From: Prinsepia uniflora
Taxonomy: Eukaryota > Streptophyta > Magnoliopsida > Rosales > Rosaceae
DNA length: 64,000 nt
Direction: 5' to 3'
NCBI GenBank assembly: GCA_032719365.1
Contig: CM064873.1
Span: 40,711,742-40,775,741, forward strand
Shown in pieces: positions 9,357 to 22,215 of the stretch (within the stretch, counting starts at the first letter, position 1; the number at the start of each line of letters is the position of its first letter). The notes below the pieces were generated by a model, which saw only the letters and a list, made by a program, of their open reading frames with translations, searched no databases and was not told the DNA's origin. The position numbers and the translations under genes are program-made.

Positions 9357-10943
9357 TCAAATCACATTTAGAGGATCACTAACCTCATCATTAACATCCT
9401 ATTCAAGTCCCGTAATTTTCCCGAATTTTTAAGTATTTTTAAACTGGATTAAAAACCTTCGGACATCCCGAACAATATTGAAACGGAATCCGATCGACAC
9501 GAAACCAATGCCAAAATGTTCGTTACATTGAATAGGATAAAAGTCATGTTGACCTCACCTCGAAGTTCGTGCCCACGCGCCGTCACGCGCCGCCGTGAGT
9601 GGCTGCGCGTGAAAGCCACGCGCCTGCTACAGTGACTGCTACAGTCACCATCTTCACCCGTTTGTCTGGTAAACGGGTCTGATTACCCGCGATAGGATCC
9701 GGTTCAATCACACCCAATTCGACAACAATTCAATCCGTTCTTGATCCTAAAACAATCATTAGCATATGAATTTCAGTTCTGTGACATCGATCAACATCAA
9801 CCATTCCTTAATCAAGCCATTAACCCGTGATCACCAAAACTCCATCAATCCTTAACCATTGTCAAATTAACTTCATATGAAGCATATAAGGACTAACACG
9901 AACCAATTAGCATGATTAATTGAACACGACATTACCTCAATCACCACAACTCAAGCTTGAGTTTTCCGGCCGTCCACCTCGTCCGTTCACGGCCCTAGGA
10001 GCCCCAAAGCTTGCCCCATTTGATCTGGTTCGACACGTTGAAGTTCCAGAAAGCTCAATCCATCCTCAATTAGGCTTGGGCTGGCCTAAAACTAGGAATT
10101 TGTATTTGAATTTCCCAGAACCCAGTTTCGGGTTTTCAGAGAATTCCAGCCCCAAACTCACTCATTCCTCTCATTCTCAATCTCAGTGAACCACTCTCGA
10201 CTCACTCACCATTCTTTTAATTCAATTCAGCCGTTAAAGGCGTCCAAAAGTGTCCTCAAATGACTGTGCAAAGTTCCCCTGCACTGACCCGAAAACATTT
10301 AAACAACCAGTGCCCATGTCCTTTTGATCGATTGCCAGCACCAAACATGTGCAATTCCACCTCATACTGGTCCAATTAACTCAATTAAATTGATAAACAA
10401 TCACGGGATCGATCGCACAAAGCATCCACCTTCACGGCTGTTCAATGAAACAGTACCCCCCGTGAAATTACAATTCTGCCATTGTGCAGAAAATTACCAA
10501 AATGCCCCTCACGCATCCTGACCCGTAACTCGGTCATACGGACTCCGATTGATGCGTGCCGCCTGTCTACGAACTCAGGGCATCGAGACCTTCCTAACGG
10601 TCCTCGGTCCTCGGCCATCGGACCACCCGATCAAAAAGTCAACATTTCCCCCTTATTACGTTCGAATTACGAAAACGCCCATGAACTTCCGTACATCATA
10701 ACTTTCACCACGAACGTCGGAATCGAACGTGCCACCTGTCTATGAACTCGTGACGTCCCGAACTACGTCACGGTCATCGGTCAAAGTCCATTTGACCATC
10801 CGAATTAAAAGTCAACGTTTTGCCCACGCCCAGGGGCAAAACGGTCATTTTGCACAATTCGTCCGAAATCGCCCAACTAATCCCAGATTAGTAAATCACA
10901 ATTAAATATTATTAAATCCCGATATTCGGGACGGGTCGTTACA
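9351..10943 (-). mobile_element. Element F, 3' LTR, truncated
   Basis: In minus orientation this LTR starts at 10943 with TGTAACGACCCGTCCC and matches 15860-17471 at about 99 percent by eye, apart from an 18-20 bp indel near 9830. It stops at 9351, where it joins the end of element A's LTR through the shared bases TCCTGT. About 1.3 kb of the LTR's 3' part is missing. It retains the GC hairpin GCGCGTG/CACGCGC (9605-9623) and predicted intron 1. Open frames here (for example 9920-10189) are repeated in the other LTR and are not called as genes. Confidence 0.9.
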
Positions 10944-13900
10944 ACCTTCCCTCCTTAAAGAATTTCGTCCTCGAAATTACCAATCTCCTTATTCCACAAC
11001 CACCTCGTGGAAAACATTTCGACCTCAAACCATGTGTACCCTTGTACACCCACATACCATCACAGTCATACGTCATGATAGCAACAACACTCGACCACCT
11101 CGAGTGGAATTGATCACCTGATCAGCGATAAAATCGCCTAACCATTTAGCTGACTCCTTCAGCTAGACGGTTCCCTTCTATTGCCAATATATCCTTACAT
11201 TTGCTCCCATTGGGAGTCACCAAATCTCATTTGTCAGTCCATGCTGACACCATCAGTCAACAGTCATCACAAAACTTTACCACCCTGGTAAGGCTCCAAC
11301 CATCAGCCAGTCAGTGACAACACCACGTACTACATCACTCTCGATGCAGCGCAAGATCAACCACATGATCTCAATTCGCAGGGCAAGCCCAATCCTGCGA
11401 CACAAAATAATCTCAATGTCCATAATCGCCGACTCCCTCAGCGAACCAAAACGCTGGGAAATCACGGTGTGATAAAATCACACAAGGCTACTCGTGGTTA
11501 CTCAGACCACCAATTCACTCATCCTGAGTGTACCATCAACTTACACAATCAAGTGGTGTAACTGGAACACATTGAATACCAGCCCAGCAGTGAACACACA
11601 TCTCAATACTAGGGTTCCACAAGCCAACCATGGCTAAGAGCACCTGCTCATAAAATCACTGAACCCGGCAAGATCAATCTGCACAGCGCACGGTATCCAA
11701 TGTCCAGTCCACGATCACAACCAAACAAATGATGTCGGAACCAAGCCGATCACCATCACGTTTGATCACACACCACAGGTACATCCCATGTACCGCCATT
11801 AGGCATCACTCAGCCTAACCAGTATCAATCCTCGCACAACGTACCCTGTACGTACATCAATCTGCCTAAAGCCACCGAGGTCATAGCCATACACGTTCCA
11901 ATAATGGAGTACATTTGCCCAAACCATCATGAGACAAAACGAACTCCACCCGTCATCTAGTTCCAATTCCGAATCCGAATCCGCAATTTCGTAAGAAATC
12001 CCGAATCCGAACCCAAACATCATATTGTCAATCCATGTCCAAATCTGAATCCGAAATCATTATTCCGTAAGCTAGCATTGGAATAATCATTCCGCACCCA
12101 AATCCAGTAATCCATTTCTGAGCTTCGCAATCGAATTCAGAATCGTCACCCAGAAATTCGGTTCCAAAACCCAAAATCTCGTTTACGTCCATCAAGACGT
12201 AACATAACCGAATCTATCGGTTGCCTGTCCAAAACACTCGATTGACTTCATAGGGAAGCCAATCCCAATATTCACACGTCAAAGGTTGACAAAATCCGAC
12301 TACTTCGGAAACCCACTCAACCAAGTCACAAACCATATGGACTGCACTCCGGAAAGAAGTTCAGTCCCGTCATTTACGACTCACATATCAAGGTAAGAGT
12401 GATAAACTCACGTTCAATCTAGATCATCAAGATCACAATCCATATCCATCGCTACGTCACCCGACAAGTAACATCACGATCCTAGATCGTCACATCGACC
12501 AAAGTCGACAACATCACAAATCAGATCCACCTAGGATCCACACATGCTCACATAGCTAACAATCCATCTGAAAGCTGATCGTAGGGTCTTACACCCTCAC
12601 TGAATCATTCGCCAAATTTCCCTTGGTGGAAAGATGACCTCGCATTTCACCACCAAATCCAAGATCACACAACTTCTTGTGTCCAATGACCCAAGGCCAA
12701 ACATGGGTCCATCTACCAATACACGCTCAACGTACTGGTAGCAACAATCATCATCTGCCACGGCAGAAAATAAGAAGTCAACCCCAAAGACTTCAGGATA
12801 CCAATCACCGATGCGGAAACGAGCACTCCTCTCGTTCCCCCAATCACAACTCTCCCCCGATCGGGAGTTCCAACCATGTTGGAAAGAGACATGCTTCCAA
12901 TGAGATGTCAAGTCCAACCACTGGACTGACTACGTCCATACCTCACTTGGACCACCACGTGTCCAAAATCAATTCATTACTCGGACCTCACGTCCGCCAA
13001 TAATCATGTACGCACTCACCCCGATTCCGAACGGGATATCTCTAATTTTGCCTGAATGTGCATACCATACTGCCTCCGTCTCACATCTCAACCTAAACAG
13101 GTTCAATCCTCAGGTTCCAAGTGATTCGCAATCACAAAATCACACCTCAATACCACGAATGGTTTTCCCCGACTTTTCCTATCTCAACAATTTCCTTGCA
13201 CCCTCTGAGGATATTAGAGGTAAATAATCTTACCAATCTCGGAGTTGACAACAACTCCCCAAATCCAATGATTCTCATGACGTAGGGAACATCGTCCCTA
13301 GATTCCCCAAGTTTTCAATCATACCTTTTGATCCATTCATCACTTGTCATCATATATCTGTTAGGACTTATCCCAACACGACACAACCTCCACTGGAACC
13401 CATCCAGTCCAAGACTCAACCATCACTGAGTCGCAGATACCAATCATCTGTCCATCATGACAGAGTCACACCCCAGCTGGTGGCTCATCGTCATCACAAT
13501 TACTGTCGCCTGCACCAGCGCTAGCACCAGCACCAACGCACTATCATCAACACTAGTATCAGCACACAGGCATCCATACTAGTATTGGCATAAAGGTATC
13601 ACCATACCAACATCCATACATAGCACACGAACATCCATGCTAGCACACAGTGTGCAAAGTTGTTACCCTGGATCTCCGTTCATTACGAACGACGATCCCG
13701 TAACAGCACTCGTACCCCACGACTATGGGTACCTCCAATTTGACCACTGGCGCATCAGGATAATGGACGTTCCCTGAACATCCCCCGATCCTCAAGTGTG
13801 AAAGCCACACTAAATACCCTCGATAGCCAGTCATCTCGACACAACTGTCGACCAACAGTCATCGCTTGTCAAGATCCGTAACCACACATCACACTAATAT

Positions 13901-14584
13901 TCGATCCAACACGGGATTCCACATTTTATCTCATAACCGCATCCGTGGATCGAATCCCATAATCCAGACTAGACTCACTAGAGTCATTCACATGGTCATC
14001 CATGACCTCAGCCGCACGTCGCAGCACAAATCCTTAATTAAAGTTCACTTTTCCTGCCCATCAATTATAAATTAGGGTTCCAAAATCACACCCTAGGGTT
14101 CCACCGAACCCAACTGCCTTCTGCAGTAAAATCCACAACCTGACCGGCCCTGCGGTCCTGACATCGCATAGACGTCAAATCCAATCCAATCGTCAATTCA
14201 ACGTGGGTTCCACCACGAAGGTCATCGGCTAACTCCGATGCACCAACACCCCGTACACTAGCCAACACTACCAGGGTCCATAACTCAACTGAGTTTCGCA
14301 TTTCCATAACATTATTCCAATGGGGTTCCCTGAACCCGGCTGTGCCGAATGGCACAACAATCCATAATCACATGACCGAACTAACGGTCCCACATTAACA
14401 GTTAATCGTATACAACCCCACTTGGGTTGAATCGCAACAATGCACGGCGTATCGGGCCAAACACACCCAATTCACCATACAAACCCAAAACTATCTATCA
14501 AGTTGACAACGGAACAGCAGCCCAAAGAGACATCACACCCTCGTCCTTCGCGCACAAAAGAGCAAACCTGCTCTGATACCACTT
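10944..14584 (-). mobile_element. Element F internal region, non-coding
   Basis: About 3.6 kb lie between the two F LTRs with no gag, protease, RT or integrase similarity in any frame. At its 3' end (low coordinates) it has the polypurine tract (10944-10959, read on minus) and the AATTTCG/CGAAATT palindrome (10961-10978). At its 5' end it has the primer site. Short degenerate repeats occur: CCGAATCC-like words near 11960-12020 and CACCAGC/CATCCATACTAG words near 13500-13650. F is therefore a non-autonomous derivative that would need enzymes in trans. No frame over about 110 codons exists. Confidence 0.85.
14570..14581 (-). other. Primer binding site, tRNA-iMet (element F)
   Basis: On the minus strand this reads TGGTATCAGAGC, complementary to the initiator tRNA-Met 3' end, a few bases after the LTR end. 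It sets F's orientation as minus. Confidence 0.93.
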
Positions 14585-17471
14585 TACACGACCCATCCCA
14601 ATCCCCCCGGGATTGCCATGGAATGTGACGTGTTCCCGTCTGACAAGAGGAGTCAGACAAGGGATAACCGATTGCCATTGCCCAAAGGGGCTTCCAGAGT
14701 GCGTAAGGATCGATGGAGGAGGTGTGCGATGCTCAAGTCTCTGCTGCAGTCGTATCCGGAATCAACCTGAAGGGCATTAAAAACAAAAGCTGTGAGTGGA
14801 CGAAAATAAACAAGTCTGTTAAAAACATTTATAAGACATTTATGCCCCTCAGTAAAATCATATGCATGCACCAAAAACCAATAATTCCATATTTATTTAG
14901 AAATAACCATTAGGGCCTTAGCCCGGAAACCAAAGCATAGTTTCAAATTCCAAAAGTCAATCCAAGAGTTATTTCATCAATCCAGTAATATTCATTTATT
15001 ATTTTTCCATCTCCGGCATCCCCGATGCCTAGCGTCCTAGACGCTTGACGTTCCAGACGTCATATCTCACGGTATTAAGCAACGCGTGCTGCCCGGGGTC
15101 TCACCGGGTCCATATCTCTGACATCCCCGATGTCTGACGTCCATGACGTCTAGCAATCCTGCTCCTGGATCACTATACGGTCCGGCAGCTCCGTATAATG
15201 AGCCCTCGCAGGCAATGCACCGTGACTTCTCCAGTGTCCCCGACACTTGGAGGAGACCAGGATATAAATATCCTCATATCGAGATGGTTTTATGGAACAC
15301 ATTTTATTATTCATTTCCAAAATATCACAAGGGCCCTGCCCCGAATTTCCATAAAACCGTCATAAGTCCAAATAGTTGAATCAAATCCGAAATAGTTTAT
15401 TCAATTCCATTTTAGGGTCCCCGACCCGAAATCACATATATAAGTCAACTGGGCCCCTGTCCCGATTTCATAAGTCAACTGGGCCCCTGGCCCGATTTCA
15501 TAATTCAATTGGGCCCCTGGCCCGATTAACAAGTTAACTGGGCCCCTGGCCCGATTTTACTTTATCAAATCCGTAACCGTTGCATGAAATCATATCCATG
15601 CATATTTATGGAAATCAGTGCAAATCCAGAAAACCTCGATTCACGTGCAAACACGTAAATCGCCTCGAAATGCGTGAAAACATATAAATTCACTGATATC
15701 CAAAACAAATCATATAATCCCAATTATAACAATCATGAAACAGTTATGCATGCATCGAATTTATAAAACCAATGTCCACTCACAGACCGTTTAACCGAGT
15801 GCCTCGATACGCGTGCCATAGGCCTTCCCGGGCCACACCACAATCACCGGGACTCCCAATCCTGTTCAAATCACATTTAGAGGATCACTAACCTCATCAT
15901 TAACATCCTATTCAAGTCCCGTAATTTTCCCGAATTTTTAAGTATTTTTAAACTGGATTTAAAACCTTCGGACATCCCGAACAATATTGAAACGGAATCC
16001 GATCGACACGAAACCAATGCCAAAATGTTCGTTACATTGAATAGGATAAAAGTTATGTTGACCTCACCTCGAAGTTCGTGCCCACGCGCCGTCACGCGCC
16101 ACCGTGAGTGGCTGCGCGTGAAAGCCACGCGCCTGCTACAGTGACTGCTACAGTCACCATCTTCACCTGTTTGTCTGGTAAACGGGTCTGATTACCCGCG
16201 ATAGGATCCGGTTCAATCACACCCAATTCGACAACAATTCAATCCGTTCTTGATCCTAAAACAATCATTAGCATATGAATTTCAGTTCTGTGACATTGAT
16301 CAACATCAACCATTCCTTAATCAAGCCATTAACCCGTGATCACCCAAAACGGGTCAATCACCAAAACTCCATCAATCCTTAACCATTGTCAAATTAACTT
16401 CATATGAAGCATATAAGGACTAACACGAACCAATTAGCATGATTAATTGAACACGACATTACCTCAATCACCACAACTCAAGCTTGAGTTTTCCAGCCGT
16501 CCACCTCGTCCGTTCACAGCCATAGGAGCCCCAAAGCTTGCCCCATTTGATCTGGTTCGACACGTTGAAGTTCCAGAAAGCTCAATCCATCCTCAATTAG
16601 GCTTGGGCTGGCCTAAAACTAGGAATTTGTATTTGAATTTCCCAGAACCCAGTTTCGGGTTTTCAGAGAATTCCAGCCCCAAACTCACTCATTCCTCTCA
16701 TTCTCAATCTCAGTGAACCACTCCCGACTCACTCACCATTCTTTTAATTCAATTCAGCCGTTAAAGGCGTCCAAAAGTGTCCTCAAATGACTGTGTAAAG
16801 TTCCCCTGCACTGACCCGAAAACATTTAAACAACCAGTGCCCATGTCCTTTTGATCGATTGCCAGCACCAAACATGTGCAATTCCACCTCATACTGGTCC
16901 AATTAACTCAATTAAATTGATAAACAATCACGGGATCGATCGCACAAAGAATCCACCTTCACGGCTGTTCAATGAAACAGTACCCCCCCGTGAAATTACA
17001 ATTCTGCCCTTGTGCAGAAAATTACCAAAATGCCCCTCACGCATCCTGACCCGTAACTCGGTCATACGGACTCCGATTGATGCGTGCCGCCTGTCTACGA
17101 ACTCAGGGCATCGAGACCTTCCTAACGGTCCTCGGTCCTCGGCCATCGGACCACCCGATCAAAAAGTCAACATTTCCCCCTTATTACGTTCAACTTACGA
17201 AAACGCCCATGAACTTCCGTACATCATAACTTTCACCACGAACGTCGGAATCGAACGTGCCACCTGTCTATGAACTCGTGACGTCCCGAACTACGTCACG
17301 GTCATCCATCAAAGTCCATTTGACCATCCGAATTAAAAGTCAACGTTTTGCCCACGCCCAGGGGCAAAACGGTCATTTTGCACAATTCGTCTGAAATCGC
17401 CCAACTAATCTCAGATTAGTAAATCACAATTAAATATTATTAAATCCCGATATTCGGGATGGGTCGTTACA
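14585..17471 (-). mobile_element. Element F, 5' LTR, complete
   Basis: This LTR of 2887 bp starts on minus at 17471 (TGTAACGACC) and ends near 14585. Sense-order signals: predicted donor GGTAATG at 16462, GC hairpin (16114-16132), acceptor AACAG (15862), a 78-nt exon, donor GTGAGTGGAC (15774-15783), TGCATGCA (15747-15754), a four-unit 30-bp hairpin repeat (15441-15559), TGCATGCA (14863-14870), GTCCACTCAC (14792-14801) and acceptor CCTTCAG (14767). It sits directly against the E pol fragment at 17472. This suggests F inserted into E's pol, but F's other flank is outside the window or lost. Confidence 0.92.
15441..15559. repeat. Tandem repeat of GGGCC-CCT-GGCCC hairpins, about 4 units of 30 bp
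   Basis: Units start at 15441, 15471, 15501 and 15530. Each contains GGGCCCCTGGCCCGATT (the first has GTCCC), able to fold as a 5-bp stem with a 3-base loop, followed by an AAGTCAACT-like spacer. It occupies the place in the LTR where other families have GAGTTTAAAGACTC-type hairpins. Confidence 0.8.
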
Positions 17472-19229
17472 TACGGAGTTCAACCAATAGGGGCAAATGG
17501 GTCATCCGTAGGTGTGCCACAGAATGTGTTGGTTTCCAACTCAAAGCATCAGCTACCACATTAGCTTTTCCAGGATGGTACTCAATCGTGCAATCATAGT
17601 CCTTAATCAGTTCCAACCGTCGTCTTTGCATCACATTTAATTCCTTCTGTGTGAACAAGTACTTCAGGCTCTTATGATCAGTAAACAGTCTACAGGTCGC
17701 ACCATACAAATGATGTCTCCAAATCTCTAGAGCATGTACCACAACAGCTAGCTCTAAATCATTGGTAGGATAGTTGCGCTCATGAGACTTCAACTGGCGG
17801 GAGGCATAGGCAATCACTTTCCCATGTTGCATTAACACGCATCCCAATCCTTGTAAGGATGCATTGCTGTACACCTCAAATTCCCCACTATCGTCCGGAA
17901 GGGTAAACACAGGAGCAGTTGTCAACCTTTTCTTCAACTCCTGAAAACTTCGTTCACAATACTCATTCCAAACAAATCTGACTCCCTTCCTCGTCGGCCG
18001 TGTCAATGGGGCAAAAATGGTAGAGAATCCTTCTACAAATCGTCTGTAATAACTAGCTAACCCTAAGAAACTTCTGACCTCAGTGACTGTCTTCGGTTGT
18101 TCCCACTTTTCTACTGCCTCAATCTTTTGGGGATCTACACTGATTCCTTCAGCCGAAATTACATGTCCCAAGAAACACACGCTGGTCAACCAAAATTGAC
18201 ACTTACTAAGCTTTGCATACAATTGATTCTCCCTTCGGGTACCAAGCACCATCCTTAAGTTCTTTTCGTGCGCCTTCACACTCTTTGAGTAGACTAAAAT
18301 GTCATCAATGAATTCAATAACAAAGTGATCCAAGTATGGCTGCAACACTCGGTTCATCAAATCCATAAATGTCGCTGGTGCGTTAGTTAACCCGAACATC
18401 ATCACTAGGAACTCATAATGACCATATCGGGTTCTAAAGGCTGTTTTGGGTACATCCTCTTCTTTAACCCGCAGTTGATGATACCCAGAATGAAGATCGA
18501 TTTTGGAGAAGTGTTGAGCTCCCCTCAGTTGTTCTAACAGGTCATCGATCCAGGGCAGATGGTATTTATTCCGGATTGTTACCCTGTTCAGTTGCCTATA
18601 ATCGATGCAGAGCCTCAAGCTTCCATCCTCTTTCTGCACAAACAAAACTGGAGCTCCCCAAGGAGATACACTCGGTCGAATAAACCCCATATCGACCAAC
18701 TCTTGCAACTGCACCTTCAATTCCTTCAATTCAGCTGGCCCCATACGGTACGGAGTTTGAGAAATAGGTTGCGTACCTAGAACAAGATCAATGGTGAACT
18801 CAATGTCTCGGTGGGGTGGCAATCCTGACAAATCCTCAGGAAAGACGTCTGGGAACTCCCGCACTATCGGTATATCCTCCACCTTCAATGGTGCAGCACG
18901 TGTGTCCACCACGTGAGCCAAGTATCCCTGGCACCCTTTCCTTAATAACATACTGCCTTTCAGAGTTGAAATCACCACAACAGGACTTGCTCGCTGTATT
19001 CCCTGAAAGGTAGTTTCAGGTAACCCCAGACTCCGAAAAGTTACCTTCTTATCAACACACTCGATAGAAGCATGATGTAATGTCAACCAATCCATCCCCA
19101 GAATAACATCAACGTCATGCAAGTCCAGGAGTATCAGGTCAGCTACCAACCCAACGTCACATACCAATACGGGACACTCTCTCAACACCTGGTTTACCAC
19201 AAACACCTCCCCCGTGGGCGTACTCACAC
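17472..19229 (-). pseudogene. pol: Element E pol fragment: protease C-terminal part, RT, RNase H; integrase missing
   Basis: This 586-codon open stretch (19227 to 17467) belongs to the decayed gypsy element E. Read on minus it begins at STPTGEVFVV, just after the protease active site, and continues through the protease end, RT with FIDD (EFIDDILVYS) and RNase H (YSNAS in place of the usual YSDAS, so a catalytic Asp is lost), to ALSWKP and LPLLVELR. It then stops at F's LTR. Integrase and chromodomain should follow but are absent; if F inserted here they lie beyond the left edge. The upstream part of the same frame continues at 56543 on the far side of element D, in register once the CACAC target duplication (19225-19229) is removed. 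Confidence 0.9.
19225..19229. repeat. Target-site duplication CACAC of element D, left copy
   Basis: CACAC immediately before D's left LTR matches CACAC at 56538-56542 immediately after D's right LTR. This proves D inserted as one unit into E's protease coding sequence. Confidence 0.9.
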
Positions 19230-22215
19230 TATAACAACCCGTCTCGGGAGTCAGAATTAGAATAATGCTTAATGACGGTTTAGCAAAGACAATCGGTGAT
19301 TAGTTGGATACGTTTGGACAAACGGTGCAGAATGACGATTTTGCCCCTAGAATGGGCAAAATGTTGACTCTTAGTTCGGGCAGTCAAATAGACATTGACC
19401 GATGACTGTGGCATAATTCGGGACGTCACGAGTCCGTAGACAGGTGGCACGCTCGATTCCGACATCCGAGGAGGAAGTTATGATGTTCGGAAGATTGAAG
19501 GCATTTTCGTAATTTGGTTAAAAAGGAGGAATTTGTTGACTTTTTGAATGACAAGTTTTCTTCACCCAAACCGAGGACCGTTAGATAGGTCTTGATGTCC
19601 TGAGTACAACGACAGACGGCACACTGTCATCGGACACCGGACGATTTAGTTGTGGTTCTAGAAAGGTGAAGGGGAAAATGGTAATTTGGATTTATAGGGG
19701 CATTTTGGTCTTTTTACAACCTTGGGAAGAGTGCCCAATCAGATAAGGACACATGGAGAGTTGGGATTGGATATTTGTGACTGTGTCCACAGGATATGTG
19801 ACACCTGGTACAATCCTAAAGGGTTCTAGTCTATTGTGTATGCACGGTTACATTTTAAATGGTTGGTAATCGTTCACAAAGAAGGAAAAAACAGAGAGAC
19901 TGATACCTTGGGATAAAATCGATCAGTTTTCAGTGTGAGTGTGTGTGTGTTTTGGCTTGAGTGAGTAATCAAGGGCGGTTGAGTGAGTGTTTGATCGTGG
20001 TTTAGTGAGGGTTGAAGTGTGATTGTGTGTGTGAGGTGAGCAGAAACTCAGTGAAACAGAGAGGGCGTCGAAGTCGTGGTGCAACCACAATCGATCAAAT
20101 CGAGCTACCTGGGTCTGAGGGACTGTTTAGGAGACGAAGGAACACCCATTGAACCCAGAGGAGCACGGCGGCGATCACGGTGGCGGCTAGAAAACGGGTG
20201 AGTTCTCGGTTTGCCCTATTTTTTCGATTTTGGTTCAAATGGGAAGTCGTGAGTTTTGGAGGGCTATTGAGTTATTTTATTGATTCAAATAGGTGTAGGA
20301 TGTTCCTAGTAACCTGAAGGGTTGAACCAGAGGCTGAGAAGACGGCGGGTGGCCAGAGGACCATGACAGGAAAATTTCAGAGTTTATTTCGAGCTTTGGA
20401 CGATGAGTTTTCGTATTTTATTTCATGATTTAGTCAGGGGAATCAATCATACAAACAAGGACGAAACTAATGGGATTGAAAGGACTGAAAATGGGTTGGA
20501 ATTGAGTGAGAACCGGCCACGCCGGCTCGCTTCGACCGGACCGGTCTGAACCGGTCTGAATCGGTTGGACAGAGGTTGAAGACAACATTGTAGTAGGTGC
20601 GTGGCTCCCACATGCAGCCCCTTTGGGTGGCTTATGAGGGTGCGTGGGGCCCCTTTTGGCAAAGGTTCCAACATGACTTTTAAAGTATTCGATGTAACAA
20701 ACATTTTAGCGCTGGTTTCGAGTAAATCGGACATCGTCTCGATAGTTTTCGGGATGTCCAAAGATTTTAGGCGTCGTTTAAAAATAGTTAAAAATTCGGG
20801 AAAATTACGGGACTTAAGTATAAGCTTAATGAAGTAGTTAGTGACCTCGTTATGGGATTTGGATAGGTTCGGGAAAGCCGAGGATAGCGGAATGGCCTGG
20901 AACGGCATAAGTGTGCGCTTATCGAAGCGACGTCGGAATGGTCTGTGAGTGGACTTTGATTTCTAACTCTTGATGCATGCATACATGTTTTTATATGTTT
21001 TCTATACATGATTCTATGATTCGATTTATGGTCTTGATGATTTACGATTTTGCATGTTTTTCGAGGTATTTTACGGAATTTCACATTTTACGAGTTTTCG
21101 AACGATCTTGTGATTTGACTGTGATTTTAATGATTTGATTTCAATGATTTGAAAAGGATTTCGGAAAAGTGATTTCGGGCTTGGAGCCCTGTTCATGTGA
21201 TTGAGATTTCGGTTTTGAACTTGATTTTAGAAATGAGATTTCAGATTTGGTTTTCGAGCTTTGGAAAGGAAATTTGGACTTGGGTTCGGGACGATGGTTC
21301 CAGATGCCGGCTTACAGAATCCTCATTGCGAATTCGACTGTGGATTTTCTGTGGTTTTCACTGATTAAATAAAAAATGGTTTTGGGTTTAAAGACCCGAA
21401 AAAAGAGAAAAACTCACTGGATCTGGTTTTGAGTTTAAAGACTCAGATTGATTGATGGGGGGAGGGCCCTGGATTGATATGTTTTGAGTTTAAAGACCCG
21501 GTATATGTTTTGAGTTTAAAGACTCTCATATGATACCCCCCGAGGCATGTGATTGTGTTTTGAGTTTAAAGACTCGTGATATCCCGGGAAGGCCTGGTTA
21601 TTTGCGCATTGTGTTTTGAGTTTAAAGACTCGGGCGCACTTGAGATCCAGTAAACTTGTATGATTGATGTTTTTTTTCACTGGTTTTCCGATGTTTTGTG
21701 CAGTGGCCCGGATGAATTGGATTTGACGAGTTTTGGGAATGAGTTCCCGGATTTGAGATTGATTTGTGACTTGAGATTGAGGCCTAGATTTGAATAACGG
21801 TTTTGATACGCGTTTTCAAATGGTTTTTGTTGAATGATTTCATGACTTGGATTTGATATGCATGCATTGTTCTTTTTGAATGGAGGGTATACATGTAATT
21901 ATTTTTATTAAACTGTTTGTGAACTATACTTTATTTTTGTCCACTCATATTCTTTTTCGTGTTTTCCATACCCTCCAAGTTGTTGCGGTGCAGGCTGTTG
22001 GTTGAGAGAGACGAAGACATCACAACTGAAATCCACAGTAGTTCGGCGCACACGGGAAAGTTCGAATACTTTCAGAATGGCCGGATCGAGAATCCCTTGT
22101 CCGACTTACGTGTTACATGGAGGGTGGACGTCAGTCTAGCCTTCGTGTCATGCGTAAGTCAAACGGGAGTAGAGTTTAGCCCTTAATCCCGGGGGATTAG
22201 GGGTGGGCCCTAACA
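19230..22215 (+). mobile_element. Element D, left (5') LTR
   Basis: A 2986-bp LTR starting TATAACAACCC (the usual TG is mutated) and ending CCCTAACA before a primer site. Sense-order signals: two related modules, GTAGACAGGTGGCACG near 19435 and GACAGACGGCACAC near 19611, predicted donor GGTGAG (20198), decayed GC hairpin (20597-20615), acceptor GGATAG (20866), a 78-nt exon, donor GTGAGTGGAC (20945-20954), TGCATGCA (20974-20981), hairpin array (21384-21631), TGCATGCA (21859-21866), GTCCACTCAT (21939-21948) and acceptor CCTCCAAG (21979). Divergence from the right LTR is clearly greater than for A, B or C. Confidence 0.92.
21384..21631. repeat. Dispersed GAGTTTAAAGACTC / GGGTTTAAAGACCC hairpin array (element D)
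   Basis: Six copies of G(A/G)GTTTAAAGAC(T/C)C spaced 25-60 bp apart. The outer four bases pair (GAGT with ACTC, or GGGT with ACCC), so the variable second base usually changes together with its partner. One copy near 21488 mixes the two types. Confidence 0.75.
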
